64,000 nucleotides of DNA from Mytilus trossulus (lineage: Eukaryota > Mollusca > Bivalvia > Mytilida > Mytilidae). How positions within the stretch are numbered: the first letter of the stretch is position 1; each line of letters starts with the position of its first letter. Below the pieces are notes generated by a model that was given only the letters and a program-made list of their open reading frames with translations, was not told the origin of the DNA and searched no databases. Made by a program: the position numbers and the translations under genes. Shown here in pieces: positions 10,476 to 22,649 of the stretch. The stretch lies in contig NC_086377.1 in the NCBI RefSeq assembly GCF_036588685.1, forward strand, positions 77,134,283 through 77,198,282, written 5' to 3'.

Positions 10476-11384
10476 AAACAACAGGAACGATTCTTAAAAC
10501 AATCATCAAATATATTCTATTATTAGTCAACGGTCTTTAACTTTCGTCTTTTGATCAACATGTTTCTATATGTCTTATTCCAAATTTACATTCTTAAGTT
10601 ACTCTCTAGAAACCAATTTTACATAAAACTTATTTTATATATCAGTGACCTTGGACTTAAAACTATTAATTACAAAATAAATAAGCTTTTTTTTCTTTTT
10701 CAATGACTTCTTTCAGTATACCTTTTGTTAAAATTGCAAGTAAACACAAGTGTTCATCCTGAAACTATTTCTTTTTACACAGATTTAAAAATGTAATGAA
10801 TGAAGGTCCTGTAACGTTTAGAAGAGCGTACAGAAATGATGATGTACATATGCCCCCTCCCCCTTTTTTGGGGAGCAAAAAAAAAAGGATCTTTTTAGCC
10901 TAAATCCTATACACAATACAAGTTAAGGCGTTTATCAGTAGACAAAAAATTATGAATTTGTTTGGTTACCTCTCATTCATCTATTTTAAATGAATTCTAG
11001 AACACACTCGCGACATTGAGGGTCCGTGGCTGAATTAACGTACCTACGCCTTATTTGTAGACTGGACTTTTAGTATTAAAACATTCTGATTATAAGGTGC
11101 ACAGTTTTATATGCTTTCGAAATCTTTCTGTTTGAACCTGTTTTAGTTTTCTTTCTTCAACAGAAAACTACATGTATCATAAACCGGTTTCCGATTCGCC
11201 ATTAACGTTGCATTCGTGCGGCATCCAGGGTGACATTTTATCATATTTTGTATTTATTTTGCACTTATGAGGATGAGACATTTAGGTGAGTTTTATTGTA
11301 TTGTATTTATTCATGTTTTGTGGAAGGTTAACTTTCTGGAAGTAAGTCCTGTCACGGTGATCAGGCTTGGGGAACTGGATAGGC
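10476..11384. other. Intergenic region without recognised gene
   Basis: AT-rich sequence with short homopolymer runs (C and A tracts near 10855-10890) and no ORF or repeat that I can place. Confidence 0.4.
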
Positions 11385-12140
11385 AAATAGAATTGAGAAT
11401 GGAAATGGGGAATGTGTTAAAGAGACAACAACCCGACCAAAGAGCAGAAAACAGAAAAAGGCCACCAATGGGTCTTCAACACAGCGAGAAAATCCCACAC
11501 CGGGAGGTGGGCTTCAGCTGGCCCCTAAACAGAATGTGTACTAATTCAATGAAAACGGACGTTACACTTAACTCCAAAATATATATGAATGAACTAAAAT
11601 TAAAAAAAAACATACGATACTAACAAAGGCCAGAGGCTCATGAATTGGGACAGGTGCAAAAACTCTTCAGAGGGGAAGCACAATCCCTCCTGTTAGCATG
11701 GTTAGGGGTTTAGTATCATACCATCACAAGATATATGAGAACATAACCCGTATCATGCCAACAACTGCTTTTAGAATAAATGTGTTTATTTCCGATGCAA
11801 AGATCCTATGAGTGAATCAATATTAATACCAAAATATGCCATCTTTAATGTCCTGACAACAGTATTATAACTATATTCGTTCTGAATAAGTCTGTTTAAA
11901 GGTTTGGTTAGCTTTTGAGGTGAATGCTGACATTGTTGTGCTTTGTAAAGAATATTACCATAAACGATTGGATGTGAAATACCTGAACGTATAAGATGTC
12001 TGCATGTTGAATTTTATTTACGAAAGATGTCCTTGTACCAATGGTAAAATTTATTAAACGTCTTGATTAGTTTGTGATATGGAAAACCCTGGTGTGACAC
12101 TTTTTCAGCAAAACAGAGATTTCTTTAGTTAAAATCAAAT
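11385..12140 (-). pseudogene. Inverted, 5'-truncated Naiad copy B
   Basis: Read on the minus strand, 12140 to 11786 encodes the last part of the Naiad reverse transcriptase, including HQGF, SGISHPIVYGNILYKAQ and the stop at 11786-11788, with an internal stop and substitutions. The following 3' UTR is shortened and rearranged but keeps the terminal 'attgagaatggaaatgggg' (complement of the tail). Its SECIS is dead: ATGA has become GTGA, and the distal GA side is lost. It is the most diverged copy here. It directly abuts a partial copy of the 574-1582 repeat family. Confidence 0.85.
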
Positions 12141-12144
12141 GATG

Positions 12145-12620
12145 ATTGTGGCCAAGTTTGGTTAAATCTGGTCGAGTCGTTTCAGATGAGAAGATTTTTC
12201 TAAAAGATTACTAAGATTTTCGAAAAATAGTTAAAAATTGACTATTAAGGGAAATAACTCCTAGAGGGGTCAACTGATCATTTTGGTCATCTTGACTTAT
12301 GTGTACATCTTACTTTGCTGAACATTATTGCTCTTTACAGTTTATGTCTATCTATATTATTATATTCAAGATAATAACCAAAAACACCAAAATTTCCTTA
12401 AAATTACCAATTCAGGGGCAGCAACCTCTGGTTTTTGAAGTATAAGCCAAAAACTGCATTTTACCCCTATGTTCTATTTTAGCCATAGAGGCCATCTTGG
12501 TTGGTTAAATTTGGCCCAGTAGTTTCAGAGGAGAAGATTTTTGTAAAAGTAAACGACGGACGACGCTGGACGCCTAGTGATGAGAAAAGCTCACTTGGCC
12601 CTTCGGGCTAGGTGAGCTAA
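12145..12620 (+). repeat. Partial copy of the hairpin-ended bivalve repeat
   Basis: It shares the internal block with 'aattcaggggcagcaacc' and ends in a 14-bp perfect hairpin (about 12588-12618, loop TTC) counting G-U pairs, followed by AAAA. A CGACG-rich tract lies just before the hairpin, as in the copy at 574-1582. Confidence 0.65.
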
Positions 12621-14830
12621 AAAAAGTATACAAAAACATAAAATGACATTTTGTATAGAAACAAAGGATATAGATTAGCCAAAAATAAACTATTAACACA
12701 GAGATATGTCTCGCCTTTTTTGCAATTATGATAGTAAAATGCAAATGTTGAAATTTAAAAAGCAATACTTTAACAAGTATGTTATGCAAATATTTAAGTC
12801 AATGAACCACCACTGAAGATACATTGCTAAACAATCTCTGCAAATGAGATGTGCCAATGCTAATACAACTGCAAACCAAATACCATTGACTTATCATAAG
12901 TCGCTCCCTTTAGACAAACCTAAACACAAACATTAGCTTGTAAACTATGTAAAAGTTTCAAAATCAATGAACCATGATGAGGGGTTGGGGCTATATAATC
13001 TCGATGGAAAAGAGATTTACAAAAATTAATGCCAATCAATTTGCATACCAAATATCATTGACCTAACATTAGCGGTTCTTCTTAAGGTAGCACTACAGTC
13101 TAACAGCGTATTTTTAAATATTATTTGTTATCACATAATTTTGAAATAAGTATTATTCTGCACAGTTTGTAAAAATCCAAAAGTCATTATCATATCACAA
13201 CAGGGAATAAATTGATAATGAAGTTATGTAAATAAAAGCACATGGTAATTAATGTAAATATGTAGGCATTAAGGAGGGGCTAACATGTCAATCATCTGTT
13301 GATGCCAGTGTCCAGCTGTTAATCACTGACCACAAGATGAATAGTGTGGTCTTATCTGATTGTATAATGTGTATTGCCAAAAAGTAATTTATATTACTTT
13401 GAAGTAAGCAGAGAAAAGGAAAAGTTAATAAAAAGGAGAAAATCTAAAGGGAAAAATCTAACCAAAATGAACAAAACTATCTATATAAGGATAAGAGTGT
13501 GAAAGTATCTTTGAAAGCCTCTGACAAACTTTAAACTTTTAAGGTTCTTACTAACAAATAAGAAGACAATGGCTCTGAATCTGTCTTCTCTTAAGAGTTT
13601 TAGGGACTTTAACCAACTTTAAGTTTATGTGAAATTTTTCAGTTCCGTAAAACTAAATCATTGTCAGTAAGGGGATGGTCTTGATCTTTTTTGAAACATG
13701 TCTTTTATTGCATAATTTTAATGTTCTAGCTAATTTCATAGTATATTTCTTTTTAAAATACAAATGAAAATCATTCTTTATAGTGATTATAGTGTTTATA
13801 TACACCTGGTAATTCCTGTTATTCTCTTATCTGGATAGAGGCGGAGCTTTGTCTATATTTAATTACTACATTACAGATGTTGGTCAAATCTGTGACGTCA
13901 AACTCCCACCAAATGCCAAGTTAGTGTTGGTCAGTGCACATATAATTCAAAATTTACAGTATTAGAGCATCAAAGACACAAAGTGTGTGGTTATATTGAT
14001 AAAATAATGGGGTCAGAACACTCTTGGGGTGTTCTCAGTGTAACTTTTGTATTAATGTTGCATTTATAGGGGTTCTAAGGGGGAAATTCAGATTTTAGGT
14101 CATTTCTCTGAACAATTTTTCATGAGAATTGTTAGCAAAAAAAGAAAATAGAAACTTCATGGGTACCCCTTTTGGTTTGACTTTGATATATGTGATTAAA
14201 GGGAGTATTTATTACAATACCGTGTCCCAGTTTTTGGATAATTTGTTTCTAAATGAATTCATAGGTGTCAAAAGATAAAAGGTGAAATGAGGTTTGGCAC
14301 CCAGCAGTTAAATCATTATATCTTCTTACTGGAGACATATATCAAAAATCTAAGACACGGTTTTGTTTATAGTGTATGGTTGATTAAAGTGAGGAAAACA
14401 AATTTTTACTACCATTTGACCTGAGTTTGCCATTTTCATTCAAATTGAAAGACCACTTTTTTGGCAATTCAGGAGCTACAATTTGAGATTAAGCTTACCA
14501 AAAATAAACTAGTAAATACATGTAATTACTAAATCGACTAGTAATTACAGGTATTTACTGAAATGTTTAGTAATTACGTGTAATTCCTAATTTCACCTAT
14601 TTACTGTAACATATACATAAGGTAATTAGTGAAGATCTGAGCTTGGGTGGTTACTGATTTGTGATAAATTAATTAATGAACATATTATCAAGCTTTGATG
14701 CTTACGCACATATCAAAAGTTAAAGTTTAAATAAACGTAAATTGAGAAAAATAATATTTCATTTTCGGCATTGTTAATTAATTCAAATTAAAATTTGGTA
14801 CTGAAAGTAACTTCATTTCTATGCCAAACT
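12620..14830. other. Gene-poor AT-rich region
   Basis: No convincing ORF. Around 13087 'aaggtagcactacagtc' begins a sequence I recognise as a mussel repeat. Short imperfect repeats of 'taattac' occur at 14518-14620. It may include upstream sequence of the zinc-finger exon at 14859. Confidence 0.4.
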
Positions 14831-14858
14831 TTTGCACATTACACATGCAAGTGAAATT

Positions 14859-15090
14859 ATGTCGAAGTCCGATTTTTTATCATGGGGTGAAGATTTAGAC
14901 GACTTTGAACTAGCATATCTTCTTGGTGATTATACCGACACTGATATTAATGCTGATTCTGCATGCAAGAAGCCAAAAAAGGACATTCAGTGTTCAGGAT
15001 ATATGTGTCCCGATTGCAAAAAAGTGTTTAAAACAATCTCTGGCTTCCGTGGTCATACATCAAAACAACACGGAAAGAGCAATTTGAAAG
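14859..15090 (+). CDS. First coding exon of a C2H2 zinc-finger protein
   Basis: The first in-frame ATG is at 14859 (MSKSDFLSWGEDL). The 77 codons encode an acidic N-terminus followed by one C2H2 finger, YMCPDCKKVFKT to HTSKQHG, with spacing C-x2-C-x12-H-x4-H. The exon ends at a plausible donor (AAAG then GTTTGT, GT at 15091), in phase 1; reading through meets a stop within three codons, which supports splicing. The acidic stretch could be an interaction segment. No following exon was found on the plus strand in the window, so the target and role are unknown. Confidence 0.55.
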
Positions 15091-15414
15091 GTTTGTAATA
15101 TTTTTGTATTGTTTGTCCCAAATATGCCATATCTGTATCTGTATCCTATGAATTTCTGCCAATATAGGCATACCTCTGTTATATGGAGTAAAACAATAAA
15201 AATAGTTCCACCACCGCAACAGTATAGAATATCAATCCATCAATATATATACACTATGAATCCACTATGAGGATTATGTACACAGTTCACAGTTTATGAT
15301 ATTTATTTATCCTTTTATATGTAAAAGATAAAAATTGTCTTTATACTATTAAAATTCTATTTATAAAACTTAATATTAAGCCTAGGCGATCTGCAAAAAC
15401 CCTATTTGACCTAT

Positions 15415-15717
15415 CTAACTGACTTTAAAGTTCATCTTTCTCCTGCTACTTATCAAGTCCATTTTTGAAAGTATTTCGTACCTCTTATTGTGTAATTTAT
15501 AAATTAATTGTCTACACAAAGGTTCAATTCTATCGCTTATATCATTTACTGACTCAGCACTGCCATCATAGTAGAATGGATTAATAATTAGTTGCAAAAT
15601 GTCTAGCTGAATATTAGAATGTTGCAAAGCAGGAAGCTCACTACATTTACATATAATGTTTTTCAAAATTGGTGTCTTCTTCCTTATAATTCTTTCCTCC
15701 ACTGTCTGGAGTACCAC
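15415..15717 (-). CDS. Unrecognised ORF, possible exon
   Basis: A 100-residue open frame of ordinary amino-acid composition ends at a stop at 15415 and may begin after an acceptor-like CCAGACAG near 15700. I do not recognise the family. It could be a final exon of a minus-strand gene or a chance ORF. Nothing around it decides. Confidence 0.25.
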   Translation of the reverse strand: MVLQTVEERIIRKKTPILKNIICKCSELPALQHSNIQLDILQLIINPFYYDGSAESVNDISDRIEPLCRQLIYKLHNKRYEILSKMDLISSRRKMNFKVS

Positions 15718-16340
15718 TACTTGTGTAGTGTAGCACGGATAAGCAACTGATTACTGTATACTGTGAGCAACTGTGTGCATGTGCAGGAATATTGTACAGT
15801 GAATATATGATCGGTGCACAAACCAGTATTATTTCGCCTAAAATATATTTTCTAGATACTGGTATAAAGGATATCAACACAGCCTGGCGTACCCACTACC
15901 AATTTACAACGCAACGGCAGTTGGTCTTATCCAAAATGAGCTCAGGCTGCGATCCCAGCCAGTGCTCCATTCAAACATAAACTTTAAAATAACTTAATGT
16001 TAAATCATTTTTGTAGACGTGCAGGAAACTGTTCCATCACCATACTATATACATTTGTGCTCCATATAAATCACACATGTTATGTCAATTATACACTAAT
16101 CAATGTATATTACTTTAAAAGTTCATGCACTGTGGCATATACTAAAATCTAAAAACACTTCGTGTACCACCAAATTATCAATGTTACTGTGACAGTTTGT
16201 AACTCAGCACATAACTCAACTTTGTATTGTTCATTCAAAACTAAACCAATATGCACATTTTTATTGGTACTTCACTCAGGTTTCCTTACACTGCACCAGT
16301 AGCCTTATACACTATCTCCTACGTCACTAAAAAAGCGAAA

Positions 16341-17984
16341 TTAGTCAAGTGCACTACAACACAGCAAGAAATGTGAAAGTGATTCTTCTGCTTGGTCACA
16401 TAATTTACAAGTTGGATCAACGTTGTTTTGATTGTAAGCTGCTCTATTCGTTTGTAGAATGTAGGTTCCAGTTGCAATTTGTATTCTTATTGGAATTCTA
16501 TTGATGTCTCTTTGATTACAATGTAGCACTGTTCGCTAAGGCCAAAGGATGAATTTTCCCAACTTTAAATGAAGATGTTGGAATGTATTTAAGCTTGAGT
16601 AATACATTATTTCTTCATTAATTCTTGTTGTCCAATATTTATGTACTGCTGTGGTAGTCAATTTCTTCCATTTTCCTTTTGACATTTCAATATAAAGTAG
16701 TGATAATGGGTTTTCTAGACTATATTTGATACATATCTTTTTCATATCTATAAACCAGCTGTTACTATCAAAGCTCTTAATCTGTAGTTGTCTTTCTGCT
16801 AGCTTCCACTCAGATGAATTTTTATTTGATCTTGCAATATTTCCAAACAATGAGAGAATTTTTAAGTGTATTTCTGCTTCTATAGGTAGTAAACCAGATA
16901 TTTAGTATACAGCAGGGTCAGCCACATTAATATTTAGTGAAAGAATTTGCTTAAGTAACTTTTTGTATTGGATCTGTAAATTGTCGAGAATTTTGCCTTT
17001 TGGTGACACAATTTCAAGCCCATAGGTTAGTATTGGAAGAATATATGTTCTCAACATTGCAATTGATGTTTCAGGATCAAGACCATTCTCACCATGTAGA
17101 CCAGTTCCCATTAGACTGTAGATAGCCCTTCTGTTTTTTTTTAAATTTTCGTTAACAGTTGTTTGTGCAGAATTGTTTGAGATCTCGTTATTCCAATATG
17201 TGAAGCTTTGTCTACCACTGGCATTACAGTATCGTTCAATTTCCAAAATCCTAAATTAGCTTGTATAGTTTTAGCTTTGCTTTTTACAGGTAAAATAACG
17301 CTTTTTGAAGGTTGTAGATTGTATCCTTCGCGCTTACTGAAATCCACGGCTATATCTACCATTGTTTGTATGTCTAATGGGTTACAGGCAAGTAGTGCAA
17401 CATCGTCTGCACAGGTCGGTGCACAGCAATTAATATTTCCAATTTTTCCACCAAGTCCAGAGTCACATAGAAAATTCAAAAGAGGATTTATATATAGTTT
17501 ATATAAATCAGCACTGAGAGTGCCGCCTTGCCGAACACCTTGTTCTATTTTAAAGAAATATGACATATGACACTGCATTTTGGTATAGATTGTCTATCAA
17601 TAAAATTGATTGATTTGAAAAACCATATTGATGAAGTCTTTTAATTAAGTTTGCGTGAACCACTACATCGAAGGCAGATTTTGCATCCAAGGGGCCTATA
17701 TAGGTTGGGCGCTTAAGATCTATATTCTCTCTTTCAAATTCTTCTACTATAAGTTTACAAAGTAATGGTGATGAATTTTCTGTGAAACCTCTTTGTAACG
17801 GATTTTGACATATTATTATTTTACAGTTCTCTCTAACTTTTAGTATCTTCTCAATAACTCTTGAGAATGTTGTTGTTACAGTAATTCCTCTGTAGTTTTT
17901 TTGCATTTTTACAGTCTCCTTTATTTTTAAATACCGGAAAGAGGGTTCCAATTTTGAGTGAATCAGGAATAAAATGTTTTTCAA
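16341..17984 (-). pseudogene. LINE 1 ORF2, reverse transcriptase C-terminal part
   Basis: Four frames joined by frameshifts cover the palm and thumb: GPLDAKSAFDVV (palm motif A), GVRQGGTLSADLYKLYINPLL, then the catalytic motif APTCADDVALL (about 17405-17375), thumb (SLMGTGLHGENGLDPETSI, PILTYGLE) and a terminal Cys-rich knuckle CKLCDQAEESLSHFLLCC (16400-16345). Breaks occur near 17980-17850, 17560 and 17200, with a TAA at 16902-16904 and another stop near 16536. The domain order matches the RT of APE-type LINEs. Confidence 0.75.
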
Positions 17985-19494
17985 ATGATTTGTTGATTAA
18001 AGCTTGTAAATATGTTAAAAGGTTGGCACCGCCATGGATAATATTCTCAGCTGTTATGCCATAGAAATCTGCTGCCTTATTTCGGTTCAGACTGTTTATA
18101 GCTTTTAAAATTTCTTCCTGTGTTACATTAACATGAATAAATTGCTCACTGCAGAGTTCAATGATGTTTGTATATTCATTTTCTGTATTCTTTAGATAAT
18201 TGGAATCAAAAGTGTTTTCTGCTAGTTGACCAAAATGTATTTTCCTCCCCTCCATTATTTGCTCTGGAGTGTTATAAATGTTGTCACCTACATTCAGCTG
18301 ATCTATACGTCTAGATAGTTTTCCACGTTGCTTGTTGATAAGTTTATAGAAGAGAGTTTTGTTTGATGAACTTGCTTCAATAATTTCGTTTCTTTCTTGC
18401 CTGCGTTTTTGTGCAATTTCCAATCTACAAGTTTTTCTCAGTTCCTGTGTTGTAATTTTCTTTTCAAGTAGAAAAGGATCTAAGCAATCAGTAGGCCGTC
18501 CGCTTGCTTTCCAATAATAAAATGCTGATTTCTTATTCCTAATAGCTTTTAAAATTTCGTCAGACATTACTTTTAATTTTGGTTTATTCTTTCGAATTTT
18601 TGGTTTTTGTGCTTTCTCATTGGTGGCTTTTGTTATTACAGTTGTTATATCATGAAAACCTGTTTCTATATCATCCTTTGTATTTATAACTTGTAGAGAT
18701 GTAATAAGTCCCTCATTAATTATCTCAGTGTACTTCAACAAGTCTGCTTTATCCCATTTAACTTTCATTTTAGTCTTAAATTCTGTTTTCGTATTTGAAC
18801 TCTTAGTTATTTTGAAATCCAGAGACAATAGAAGAGGATAATGGTCAGATACATTCCCAACTAAATCAGATTTCCTAATATAAATGATTGATTCTTTAAA
18901 AGTTTCTTGAAAAAGTATATAGTCGATTGCAGTACAATCACTCCCATTAGCGCTAATGTATGTTTTTCTAGTATCTTTTGTACTCAGACAGTGTTCGTCC
19001 ATAAATGACACTATATATTTCTGTCTTATCGAGTCATTAGATCCAAAGATTTCCTCACTAAAGTCACCACCTATTATTATTTGGTGTGTTAGTTCATAGG
19101 TTGTCAATATTTCATTCAAAAGATCTAGACATTCTTGAAATTCTGTTTGACTATTTGTTGAACCTTTACACGGTAAGTATACTGAAATGACTAATAAATT
19201 TGGGTCACCATTGATCTCTATGCATTGTATTCGATTATTTCCTATAGACAGTGGAGTGACTATGGAGTCAAGATTTTTCTTCCATAGTATAGCAGTCCCA
19301 CCATAACCTCTTGGCATTCTCCATGGAGCAATTGGGTCGCTGGAGTCTACTGCTTTACCAACACCCTTATAATCAAGTAAAATGTCATTCAACATCTGTA
19401 ACTGACAGTGGAAGAGCCAGTGTTCTTGAAGTAGATAAATGTCAATAGAGTCTTTTAATTCATGAAATAGTGGACCACAGGTTAAAATGTTCAA
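17851..19494 (-). pseudogene. LINE 1 ORF2, endonuclease and RT N-terminal part
   Basis: A 547-residue open frame. The first 220 residues are an endonuclease/exonuclease/phosphatase (APE) domain: LLQEHWLF, PRGYGGTAILW, VISVYLPCKGS, IIGGDFSEE (usually GDFN), TAIDYILF and VSDHYPLL. This enzyme nicks target DNA to prime reverse transcription. The remainder is the RT finger region with LNRNKAADFYGI and LFPVFKNKGD. The printed start is a TTG-type position; homology begins just upstream, near 19510, in a shifted frame, so the native start is lost. Confidence 0.8.
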
Positions 19495-19569
19495 TAAAAT
19501 TAAAATCTAAAATCTTTAATACATATTTACACTTTTTAGCCTTCTCTTCTATGGATCTAGGTTTTATTG

Positions 19570-21716
19570 CTATATTTTCGGACGGATGAGGCTCTGTTGG
19601 TATAAAAAATGCATGTCACTATTGTTTACTTCATAGCTTATAGGTGCACCTTCCAGGGAGATGTGGAACCAATTGGGATTACTTTTTCCTATACTCTGTT
19701 GATTGTTGACCACTTCTTTATCGTTCCTGTATGATTCATTTGAGTGTGAAAGTTCAGTCTTGTTAACATTCATTTGTTCATTTGGAAGTATTCCAATTAA
19801 GTTTTCTTTACATATGTTTTTTGTCATAGTTGACATCGAGGTGAAGGTTAACTGGATGATTAATTTATGTATCTTGTTCCCTTTTTTGAATGTGATCATA
19901 TTGGTAGTAGGCATTTGAGCATTGATGATTTGGTTGCAAATGAGATGTATTGTGAAAAACAGGTTGGCCGTAATATGGGTATTGATGATTTGGATGTTGA
20001 GTTGTAACATATGGTTGATTTCGAATTGAATGCTGATTTGGAGAGTATTGATGTGGTTGCACAAATGATTTTTGCTGATCATACGATTGTTGACTAGAAT
20101 TAAACTGTTCAGAATTTGATGATCTATTACCGCTGTTGTTGAGAAGTTTGTTGAGTTCTTCATCCACTTTACCAAGTACATAGTTGGTGACTTTGTCTCT
20201 AATTCCCACTATGAGTTTATCACTTGAGGTACTATCATGACTAACTTTGTCTTCTGTGTTAGGGATACTGTGGATAGTCCCACCGTTTCCCTGTGTAGTC
20301 TTATAGGCTCTAGTGTCTCAATTCTTGTGAAAAGAGTGTTTACGGTCTGTTCCAACTCTAGGTTTCTTGCCTCAGCTTTAAACAGTCTATCTAGCACTTT
20401 CGTTTTTTCTGACATGTTTTCATTAATAGCAGTCTCCTTCAGCTTCAACTGTTCATCTTTTTTCCGCAATCTCTGTTCTAGTTGTCGAAGTTCTTTCATT
20501 TTAATTTTCTGAAATTCGGAATTTGCACTGGCTTCATTTTGATCTTGCGCAGTGGAATTGTTGTTATTTGAGCATGATGAGAGAGTACTACTTGTTGTTA
20601 AAGTTTCTTCATTCTTTTCTGTATGTTGCGTTGAGCTGCCATCAATTTTGTTGTCTACTAATAGACCTTCTGCATCTATTGTTTTAGCCAAAGTTTGCTG
20701 ATCTTGTGTGTCAACCGGTTGTACAATTTCACTTTGGTCTTTAAGCAAAGCAAGCAAAGCAGGTGTGGTTGGTGGTATCCATACAAGTAATGTGAAATTT
20801 CATCAGACAAACAGAACAGCAATCTACATTCTTTAGTATAGACATATCACACGCATGACAGTTCAGTACATTTTCTTCTTGTAAAAGTGACTCAGCTAAG
20901 GTTATGTCTTGTTTATCATTCGACTCCAATGCCTTTATAATATTATTGTTTTTAGCTTTTTCGAGAGTACAGACTGTACATACATAAGTAAAATCCTTTC
21001 TTTTCACATTTGTTACATCATCTTCAGAAATTTTTTCACAATTATAATGTACCCAGTGATCATAGATGCAAAGAACTGCTTTTGTTCAGCAATTTCTGTT
21101 ACATTTGAGACATCTCTCCTCTTGATTTATATTTGGCACAATATCCATTTGAGATTTTGATGTATTTGTTAATCCTAGCTCAGAATGCAGCGTTGTAATT
21201 GCCTCTTCAAGTTGCTCCGCGAGCTTTCTGTGACTTTTACTATATTTATCTTTATACCAGATATCTTGGTGTCCGCCATTATATTGTGTATTTTTGAAAT
21301 GTCACATAGTTCAAATCTATTTGCGTTTTTACCATTTATCAGCAAGGTACACTTTGTTATTTAGGCGTTTATAGTAAAGCTTTTATTTGATGTATCAGTG
21401 ATACTATAGGTTATTTGTACATTATTACCCACATTGTCAGTTGCTGCAGTTTTACTGAAGTCAAGTATGTCCTGTGAATTTTTATAGTAGATTTCATATG
21501 CATATAAAAAAAAAGATCAAAAGATATAGCATCAAATTTTCCAGTGATACCACCTCCGGTTTTTGAGTATGTTATTTCAGTGACTTTAGTACTTTCTAAT
21601 TTTTTCTTCAAAGATTTTTCAATATTCATAGTATAGTTGTTTTCATATTTCTGGTGCGGGCTCATATTATTGCCTTTGTTGGACGTTCTTCGCTTAGTTC
21701 TTTGGGTTAGCTCCAT
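19570..21716 (-). pseudogene. LINE 1 ORF1 with PHD-like finger, coiled coil and Q/N-rich tail
   Basis: Fragments in different frames join into one protein. It starts MELTQRTKRRTSNKG (21716) and includes FELCDISKIHNIM. A PHD-like zinc finger follows (CLKCNRNC ... DHWVHYNCE ... YVCTVC, about 21130-20960) and a second Cys/His cluster (CHACD to HTCFACFA, 20870-20741). Then come a charged coiled coil (MKELRQLEQRLRKKDEQL, about 20505) and a Q/N/H-rich stretch (20150-19880). ORF1 proteins of LINEs bind their RNA and form particles. Frameshifts near 21480, 21090, 20745, 20209 and 19870 make it a pseudogene. Confidence 0.65.
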
Positions 21717-21820
21717 ATTTTTTTTAACTTTTATTTGTTTTTAACCAACCAACAATTTAGTATAAAATATGTTGTGACAAGTAAGAGTACTGTGGAAAAT
21801 CCCACCGTTCCCCAACTATG

Positions 21821-22603
21821 TCACAGCAGCGATATACAGATTGTCTTTAAGATCAAATACTTCAAAGCAGGATTGTGAATTACCAACAGTCTGGGTTTTT
21901 TTTGCTGGGTTATCTTTTTTAACCAGACTTTTGCAAGGTTTGTTGAAGGATGGATGCCGTCTCTATACAGATTGAAGTTATATTGATTTCTAGCTATATT
22001 TAAACTATTTTTGTTGCTAGTATTGATTCTATGGTGAATATCAGCTGTTCTAGTTCCCAATGTGTCATTCATGTGTCTGATGTGATTGTTTAATGCCTTT
22101 ATTTGTTTTAATAAAATGTCATCATCATTTTTGAATTTTTGAACATCAGGATGTTTTTGATACGAATTCCAAAGAGATACAGAGTATGGTGGAGTTTCCA
22201 AAAATCTTAATTTACACCCAGGATAACTCTTAAGGAGATCAGCAATTTCTTGATAATTGTTAACAATTGTTTGAATGGAATCATCCGTTTCAGTTCTTAA
22301 GGTAATATATCTAGTGTTTTTGTCATAAGTAGTGAGATCGCATGTGCCAAACCATACATATAACGCAATATTATCAAGATGTCCAATTTTGTATTCAAGG
22401 TTTTGTTTTAACCATACAAGAGCTTGAGAGGAGCTACGCCCAGATTGATTCCACCATTTAATACTATTCTCAACTGTATTTCTGCAATACCTTTCCAAAT
22501 ATTTCCCTTTACTGTCAGTAAACACTACAGGAGTCAGTTGTTTTACCCCAGCTGGTATTACAAATGGTTTTGCAAGATACTTTAATAGTTTATGCTCCGT
22601 CAT
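21821..22603 (-). CDS. SGNH-hydrolase-like (esterase) ORF upstream of LINE 1 ORF1
   Basis: A 260-residue ORF from ATG at 22603. It shows the SGNH blocks: VVFTDSKGKYLE (nucleophile Ser in DSKG, about residue 31), VWFGTCDLT (oxyanion block) and YRDGIHPS (catalytic Asp and His in DGIHP, near residue 217). SGNH/GDSL enzymes hydrolyse esters, and esterase domains are known in ORF1 of CR1/L2-type LINEs. Here the domain is a separate ORF ending 104 bp before ORF1. It is the only intact frame of the element. It might instead be an unrelated host-derived gene; the tail after the HPS block (KITQQKK onward) is not typical of the fold. Confidence 0.55.
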   Translation of the reverse strand: MTEHKLLKYLAKPFVIPAGVKQLTPVVFTDSKGKYLERYCRNTVENSIKWWNQSGRSSSQALVWLKQNLEYKIGHLDNIALYVWFGTCDLTTYDKNTRYITLRTETDDSIQTIVNNYQEIADLLKSYPGCKLRFLETPPYSVSLWNSYQKHPDVQKFKNDDDILLKQIKALNNHIRHMNDTLGTRTADIHHRINTSNKNSLNIARNQYNFNLYRDGIHPSTNLAKVWLKKITQQKKPRLLVIHNPALKYLILKTICISLL

Positions 22604-22649
22604 GAATAATAACTAAGATTGTTAGCATATAATCGATAAAGTTTAAGAG

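Noticed and set aside
11267..11623. 118-codon plus-strand ORF
   Set aside because: Most of it is the complement of the Naiad 3' UTR tail of copy B.
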